Shown: positions 59,479-64,000 of the stretch, piece after piece
Layout: each line of letters starts with the position of its first letter
Numbering within the stretch: position 1 is the first letter of the stretch
Source of the DNA: JALZCH01 sp036387135
GTDB lineage: Bacteria > Acidobacteriota > Blastocatellia > Pyrinomonadales > Pyrinomonadaceae
Direction of reading: 5' to 3'
Assembly (NCBI GenBank): GCA_036387135.1
Contig: DASVUH010000040.1
Coordinates: 7,320 to 71,319 of the forward strand
DNA: 64,000 nt
Program-made: the position numbers and the translations under genes
The notes under the pieces: model-generated
What the model was told of the DNA's origin: nothing
Database searches by the model: none
Seen by the model: the letters and a program-made list of their open reading frames with translations, nothing else

Positions 59479-60660
59479 TTATATTCCAAGCTCTGCTTTA
59501 GCTTCGGCGAATTTTTCGACCGCAAATTGCAAATCTTCGCGCGAATGCGCCGCCGAAACCTGTGTGCGGATGCGAGCCTTTCCTTTCGGAACAACCGGAT
59601 AGGAAAAGCCGATAACGTAAATGCCCTTTTTCAAAAGCAAATCAGCCATTTTCCCAGCCAGAACCGCGTCGCCGAGCATTACGGGAACAATCGGATGCTC
59701 GCCCGGCACGATTTCCAGCCCGATTGACGACAGACTTTCGCGGAAATATTCGGTGTTCGATTGCAGCTTGTCGCGCAGCTCGGTTGATTCGCTCAACAAA
59801 TCAATCGCTTTGATCGAAGCGGCGACAATCGGCGGCGCGACCGAGTTTGAAAATAGATACGGACGCGAACGCTGGCGCAGCAGGTCAATGATTTCCTTGC
59901 GCCCGCTCGTATAACCGCCGCTCGCGCCGCCGAGAGCTTTGCCGAGAGTTCCGGTGATGATGTCAACGCGCTCCATCACATTGTGATGTTCGTGCGTCCC
60001 GCGCCCATGCGCGCCCATAAATCCGACCGCGTGCGAATCGTCAATCATCACCATCGCCTCGTATTTTTCCGCCAGATCGCAAATTTCCGGCAGTTTAGCA
60101 ATAAATCCGTCCATCGAAAACACGCCGTCAGTCGCAATCATCCGAAAACGCGCGCCCTTGGCTTCTTTCAATTTGTCTTCGAGGTCGTTCATATCGCCGT
60201 TGCGATAACGAAAACGCTGCGCTTTGCTCAAACGAATACCGTCAATCACGCTGGCGTGATTCAATTCATCGGAAATCACGGCGTCTTCCGCGCTCAAAAC
60301 GGTTTCAAACAGCCCGCCGTTGGCGTCGAAACAGGAGGTGTAAAGAATCGTGTCTTCCGTTCCCAAAAACTCGCTGATTTTACGTTCAAGCTCTTTGTGA
60401 ATAGCCTGCGTTCCGCAGATAAATCGGACGGACGACAATCCGTAGCCCCAATCTTCCAAACCTTTATGCGCTGCTTCGACAATCGCCGGATGATCCGACA
60501 ACCCCAGATAATTGTTCGCGCACATATTCAAAACCGTGTGCTGCGAAACGTTGATGCGGGCGTCCTGCGGGCTTTCGATAACGCGCTCGGATTTATACAA
60601 TCCGGCTTCGCGGATTTCGTTTAATTGATTTTTTAATAATTCTTGAATTTCGCCGTACAT
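59479..60660 (-). CDS. kbl: 2-amino-3-ketobutyrate CoA ligase (glycine C-acetyltransferase)
   Basis: 393 residues, alpha-oxoamine synthase family. It splits 2-amino-3-oxobutyrate with CoA into glycine and acetyl-CoA. The PLP lysine is in DIITGTLGKALGGASGGY (about 234-251). MIDDSHAVGFMG (about 204-215) and LNMCANNYLGLSDHP near the start are family motifs. The stop lies 3 nt after the terminator. It follows tdh with 3 nt between, so the pair forms the threonine-to-glycine degradation operon. Confidence 0.95.
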   Translation of the reverse strand: MYGEIQELLKNQLNEIREAGLYKSERVIESPQDARINVSQHTVLNMCANNYLGLSDHPAIVEAAHKGLEDWGYGLSSVRFICGTQAIHKELERKISEFLGTEDTILYTSCFDANGGLFETVLSAEDAVISDELNHASVIDGIRLSKAQRFRYRNGDMNDLEDKLKEAKGARFRMIATDGVFSMDGFIAKLPEICDLAEKYEAMVMIDDSHAVGFMGAHGRGTHEHHNVMERVDIITGTLGKALGGASGGYTSGRKEIIDLLRQRSRPYLFSNSVAPPIVAASIKAIDLLSESTELRDKLQSNTEYFRESLSSIGLEIVPGEHPIVPVMLGDAVLAGKMADLLLKKGIYVIGFSYPVVPKGKARIRTQVSAAHSREDLQFAVEKFAEAKAELGI

Positions 60661-60663
60661 ATT

Positions 60664-61695
60664 TTAATTTTCGCTCCAATCCAAAATAACTTTGCCGCTA
60701 TTTCCTTCGCGCATTACTTCAAAGCCTTTTTCAAAATCCCTGTATGAAAATCGGTGCGTGATAACAGGTTCGATATTCAAACCGGATTCAAGCAAAACGC
60801 TCATTTGATACCACGTTTCATACATTTCGCGCCCGTAGATGCCTTTGACGGTCAGCATATTGAAGACGACGTTTTTCCAGTTGATGCCGAATTCTTCGGT
60901 CGGAATTCCTAAAAAGGCGATGTTTCCGCCGTGCGCCATATTGGCGATCATATCGCGGAAAGCCGAAGCATTGCCCGACATTTCCATTCCGACATCGAAA
61001 CCTTCTTTCATTCCGAGCTGCTTTTGCACATCCGCAAGCGAAGTTTCACGAACATCAACCGCCATAGTGACATCCATTTTTCGCGCCAATTCCAGACGTT
61101 TCGGATTAACGTCCGTGATGACGACGTGACGCGCGCCAGCGTGTTTGGCGACCGCCGCCGCCATAATTCCGATTGGTCCCGCGCCGGTAATCAAAACATC
61201 TTCGCTGAAAACTTCAAATGCCAGAGCCGTGTGAACCGCGTTGCCGAACGGGTCGAAAATCGCCGCAACTTCCAGATTTACATTCGGTTCGTGTTTCCAG
61301 ATATTGGTCATCGGCACGGCGATATATTCGGCAAAACCGCCATCCGTCTGCACGCCGACGCCGAGCGTGTTCGCGCATTTGTAACGCCGTCCGGCGAGAC
61401 AATTCCGGCAACGACCGCAGACGAGATGACCTTCGACGCTGACAACATCGCCGGCGTGAAAATCGTTGACGTTTGAACCGACTTCGACGATTTCACCGAC
61501 GAGTTCGTGTCCGAGAACGGTCGGAACTTTGATCGTGCTTTGCGCCCAGGCGTCCCAATTATAAATGTGAACGTCCGTGCCGCAAATGCCGGTTTTCTTG
61601 ATTTTTATAAGTACGTCGTTAATTCCGATTTCCGGTTCGGGAACGTCTTCGAGCCACAATCCCGGCTCGGCTTTGCTTTTAACGATTGCTTTCAT
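60664..61695 (-). CDS. tdh: L-threonine 3-dehydrogenase
   Basis: 343 residues from ATG 61695 (a longer frame adds a hydrophobic N-terminus not seen in the family). Catalytic zinc residues are in TGICGTDVHIYNWDAWAQ and GHELVGEIVEVG, the structural zinc cysteines in CGRCRNCLAGRRYKC, and the NAD-binding GAGPIGIMAAAVAKHAGA (about 170-187). It oxidises threonine to 2-amino-3-oxobutyrate, the substrate of the adjacent kbl product. Confidence 0.95.
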   Translation of the reverse strand: MKAIVKSKAEPGLWLEDVPEPEIGINDVLIKIKKTGICGTDVHIYNWDAWAQSTIKVPTVLGHELVGEIVEVGSNVNDFHAGDVVSVEGHLVCGRCRNCLAGRRYKCANTLGVGVQTDGGFAEYIAVPMTNIWKHEPNVNLEVAAIFDPFGNAVHTALAFEVFSEDVLITGAGPIGIMAAAVAKHAGARHVVITDVNPKRLELARKMDVTMAVDVRETSLADVQKQLGMKEGFDVGMEMSGNASAFRDMIANMAHGGNIAFLGIPTEEFGINWKNVVFNMLTVKGIYGREMYETWYQMSVLLESGLNIEPVITHRFSYRDFEKGFEVMREGNSGKVILDWSEN

Positions 61696-61822
61696 TCGCA
61701 CAAATCTCCAAATAATGATTATGATAGCAGACGCCAAACCTTCTGTAATTGATTGTCATCACGATACACCTGACAACTTTCGGCTTTTATTAACCGATGT
61801 TTTCCTATGCTAGAATTAAATT

Positions 61823-62485
61823 ATGGAAAGCGTCCTGACATTAAAAGAAATGGCATTGGCGGCAATCAACCAAAAGCTCATTCTGCAAGGCGTCGGCTGG
61901 GATTTTTACGAAGAGATTTTGAAAGAATTTGAAGATTCAAACGCTCTGCATTTTGCTTACGACGACGGCTTTTTGGAGGTTGAAGTGCCGACATTAAAAC
62001 ACGAAAAACCAAACCGTATTCTGACGCGCTTGGTGCAAATTATCTGTGACGAGCTGCAAATTGATTTTATTAACGCAGGTCAAACGACTTTTCGCAAGAA
62101 ATCAAAAGCCAAAGGCGTCGAACCGGATACAGGTTTTTACATTCAGAATGAGTCAAAGGTGCGCGAGCTTTTGGAAATTGATCTACAAAAAGACCCGCCG
62201 CCTGATTTGGTGATTGAAGTTGACGTGACCAGCCCTTCGCTCGATAAAATGCCGATTTACGCCGCGCTCGGCGTGCCGGAAGTTTGGCTCTACAAAGGTG
62301 AACGAGTCGAGTTTTATAAATTAGAAAGCGAAGATTACCGGGAAATCGAAAATTCAATCGCTTTGCCGATTTTGTCGAGCGGGAAGGCTACCGAGTTTTT
62401 GCAGGCGGGTTTGAGCGAAAGCTCTTCAAAATGGTTTCAAATGGTAAGAGATTGGGCGAAAAAGGCGGAAAGTAAAAATGTCTGA
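61823..62485 (+). CDS. Uma2-family (DUF820) putative endonuclease
   Basis: 220 residues. The PD-(D/E)xK-like core reads KSKAKGVEPDTGFYIQN (Asp near residue 95) and PDLVIEVDVTSPSLDKMPIYAALGVPEVWLYKGERVEFYKL (about 130-170, with the ExD motif). Uma2 genes are numerous in some phyla and most have no known role. It overlaps pheS by 8 nt, so translation is coupled to it. Confidence 0.85.
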   Translation: MESVLTLKEMALAAINQKLILQGVGWDFYEEILKEFEDSNALHFAYDDGFLEVEVPTLKHEKPNRILTRLVQIICDELQIDFINAGQTTFRKKSKAKGVEPDTGFYIQNESKVRELLEIDLQKDPPPDLVIEVDVTSPSLDKMPIYAALGVPEVWLYKGERVEFYKLESEDYREIENSIALPILSSGKATEFLQAGLSESSSKWFQMVRDWAKKAESKNV

Positions 62486-63578
62486 GGAAAGAAAACAGGT
62501 TGAAGCCGTACGCGAAGCGTTCGAGCAGGAGTTCGGGCGCTTCGCTCATTTGCAGAGCGGCGTTTTGAACGGTCTTAATTTAAGCGAGGCGGAAAATTTG
62601 CAGCGCGAATTGGCTGATTTGCGCGTCAGGCACACGGGCAAAAAATCGGATTTGGCGACGACGAAAAAACTAATCGGTCGTGTCGCGCCGGAAGAGCGCG
62701 GCGCGTTCGGGCAATTTGTCCAGACGATTGAAAAAGAAATCGCCGATAAGCTCGACCAGAGCGAAACGGCGCTCAAAGATTTTATCGCCAACGCCAAAAT
62801 CGAACGCGAGCGCATTGACGTGACTTTGCCCGGAAAACGCCCTGCTGAAGGTCATCTGCATTTGCTAACGCTTCTGCGGCAGAAAATCGAAGACATTTTC
62901 GTTTCGATGGGTTATCACATCGAAGACGACCGCGAAATCGAAACCGATTATTACAACTTCGACGCGCTAAACATTCCCGAAGGACATCCGGCGCGCGAAT
63001 CGCAGGACACTTTTTACACGACGGGCGGTTTTGCTTTGCGCTCGCAGACTTCGACCGTGCAAATCCGCGCGATGGAGCGGCGCGGCGTCCCGATTCGCAT
63101 AATTGCGCCCGGAAGGGTTTTCCGCCGCGACACGCCGGATTTAACGCACACGCCGATGTTTCACCAGATCGAAGGCTTGTGCGTTGACAGAGGCATCACA
63201 ATGGCGCATCTGAAAGGCACAATCGGCGAATGGGTGCGGCGAATGTTCGGCGAAAACACGCGCGTCCGAATGCGTCCGTCATACTTCCCTTTCACCGAAC
63301 CGAGCGCCGAATTTGATTATTCGTGCTTCAAATGCGGTGGAACGGGCACGTTTGAACGAGAACGCTGCCGCCCGTGCAAAGGTTCGGGTTGGATCGAAGC
63401 GGGCGGTTCGGGAATGGTGCATCCGAATGTTTTACGCGCCTGCGGCGTTGACCCGGAAATTTATTCGGGTTTTGCATTCGGTTTCGGTTTGGAAAGAATG
63501 TGCGCTTTGATGTATTCGCTCGACGACATTCGGCTGATGTTTGAAAACGACGTGCGGTTTTTAGAGCAGTTTAAATAA
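62478..63578 (+). CDS. pheS: Phenylalanyl-tRNA synthetase alpha subunit
   Basis: 366 residues. N-terminal coiled coil (about 15-100), then the class II core: motif 1 around FVSMGYHIEDDREIETDYYNFDALNIP, motif 2 RIIAPGRVFRRDTPDLTHTPMFHQIEGLCVD, and motif 3 FAFGFGLERMCALMY. A Cys-containing insert (CFKCGGTGTFERERCRPCKG) lies near 285. It forms the alpha2beta2 enzyme with PheT, whose gene begins at 63891. Confidence 0.96.
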   Translation: MSEERKQVEAVREAFEQEFGRFAHLQSGVLNGLNLSEAENLQRELADLRVRHTGKKSDLATTKKLIGRVAPEERGAFGQFVQTIEKEIADKLDQSETALKDFIANAKIERERIDVTLPGKRPAEGHLHLLTLLRQKIEDIFVSMGYHIEDDREIETDYYNFDALNIPEGHPARESQDTFYTTGGFALRSQTSTVQIRAMERRGVPIRIIAPGRVFRRDTPDLTHTPMFHQIEGLCVDRGITMAHLKGTIGEWVRRMFGENTRVRMRPSYFPFTEPSAEFDYSCFKCGGTGTFERERCRPCKGSGWIEAGGSGMVHPNVLRACGVDPEIYSGFAFGFGLERMCALMYSLDDIRLMFENDVRFLEQFK

Positions 63579-63884
63579 ATGGGATGGGCAACGCCTTACA
63601 TCCAAAAACTCAAAAACGGCGAAACCGTTTCTTTTCGACCGCGCGGATATTCGATGAAAGGCAAAATTGAATCGGGACAGCTTTGCACTGTTGAGCCGAT
63701 ACAAGATTTCGCTGCTCTGCAAAAGGGCGATATTGTTTTGTGTAAAGTTAATGGAAACGAATATCTGCATTTAATTAAAGCGATTCAAGGTTTGCGTTTC
63801 CAAATCGGCAATAATCGCGGATTGATAAACGGCTGGATTGGAACAAATTCTATTTTTGGCAAACTTATTAAAATTGAAGATTAA
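63579..63884 (+). CDS. S24/S26 peptidase-like small protein
   Basis: 101 residues starting directly after the pheS stop. SFRPRGYSMKGKIESGQLCTV (about 18-38) resembles the catalytic-Ser region of LexA/signal-peptidase-like folds (Ser in GYSM), and GDIVLCKVNGNEYLHLIKAIQG (about 49-70) the Lys region. There is no DNA-binding domain or membrane anchor. It sits between pheS and pheT, which are usually adjacent. Its role is unknown. Confidence 0.7.
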   Translation: MGWATPYIQKLKNGETVSFRPRGYSMKGKIESGQLCTVEPIQDFAALQKGDIVLCKVNGNEYLHLIKAIQGLRFQIGNNRGLINGWIGTNSIFGKLIKIED

Positions 63885-63890
63885 TACTCG

Positions 63891-64000
63891 ATGAATATTA
63901 GTTATAACTGGCTGAAAGATTTAGTAGAAATTGATTTGTCGCCGCAGGAAACGGCGGAGAAATTGACGAGCGTCGGTCTGGCGGTCGAAGGCATTCATCC
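63891..64000 (+). CDS. pheT: Phenylalanyl-tRNA synthetase beta subunit (N-terminal start only)
   Basis: Starts ATG 63891 and runs off the right edge after 36 complete codons. MNISYNWLKDLVEIDLSPQE and KLTSVGLAVEGI are the usual PheT N-terminus. It begins 6 nt after the S24-like gene, so all four genes from Uma2 onwards form one operon. Confidence 0.9.
   Translation, partial: MNISYNWLKDLVEIDLSPQETAEKLTSVGLAVEGIH

Overview
The window looks like chromosome from a free-living, aerobic, moderate-GC Gram-negative bacterium. My best guess is the Acidobacteriota, perhaps the Blastocatellia/Pyrinomonadales side. This rests on the mix of genes (DUF5685, DUF3303, Uma2, many secreted proteins with Pro-Thr linkers or dockerin-like ends, RND efflux, ECF sigma and Crp-like regulators) and on the order thrS-infC-rpmI-rplT ... 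pheS-pheT. It is an inference; no rRNA gene is present to settle it. I saw no integrase, transposase, CRISPR array, rRNA operon or phage structural gene.

Layout. 0-6.5 kb: the start of a secreted protein, serC, then a regulator block made of two divergent receiver/Crp pairs that look like a duplication, a third receiver, an ECF sigma factor and an Lrp-type regulator. 6.5-13 kb: a small membrane-anchored protein, then a TetR-controlled RND efflux operon with a four-helix-bundle ORF lodged in it between heptanucleotide repeats. 13-18 kb: an FAD monooxygenase, then the two E1 subunits of a 2-oxoacid dehydrogenase with a YqhA-like membrane gene between them. 18-24.3 kb: three transcription units (secreted protein; FAD monooxygenase-nitroreductase-DoxX; small membrane protein-SnoaL-P450), each preceded by the same ECF-type promoter motif. 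24.3-26.5 kb: tRNA-Arg(UCG) followed by an AT-rich two-gene insert with a pentapeptide-repeat membrane protein. 26.9-30 kb: a large secreted metalloprotease with three discoidin-like domains. 30.5-31.4 kb: a HAD hydrolase gene followed by an attC-like site, resembling an integron cassette. 31.5-37.7 kb: amidohydrolase, arylamine N-acetyltransferase, methyltransferase, COQ4-like protein, GNAT, and a dockerin-like secreted protein.

37.7-42.6 kb holds the most interesting metabolic locus: a TauD-like oxygenase divergent from an operon of a second 2OG-Fe(II) oxygenase, an ATP-grasp/PLP-decarboxylase fusion, and a transglutaminase-like protein. This has the parts of a small amino-acid- or peptide-derived metabolite pathway that I do not recognise. 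42.8-51.1 kb is mostly housekeeping: a stand-alone histidine-kinase DHp domain, smpB, pepA, tatD, metG and two odd proteins.

51.5-55.3 kb: a further receiver, small intergenic RNA-like units, and an AT-rich island (a 2TM protein and a cysteine-dioxygenase-like cupin) flanked by a roughly 93-bp direct repeat containing the promoter and first 16 nt of tRNA-Val(GAC). The left copy is a truncated tRNA that runs straight into a terminator. 55.6-64 kb: thrS, infC (apparent AUA start), rpmI, rplT, DUF3303, the threonine-degradation pair kbl/tdh on the other strand, then Uma2-pheS-S24-like-pheT.

A theme running through the window is arrays of 7-bp-period repeats in several unrelated sequence families, mostly arranged as facing hairpin arms. 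They occur in the leaders of thrS, infC, rplT and the RND pump gene, and inside metG, where they encode a linker.
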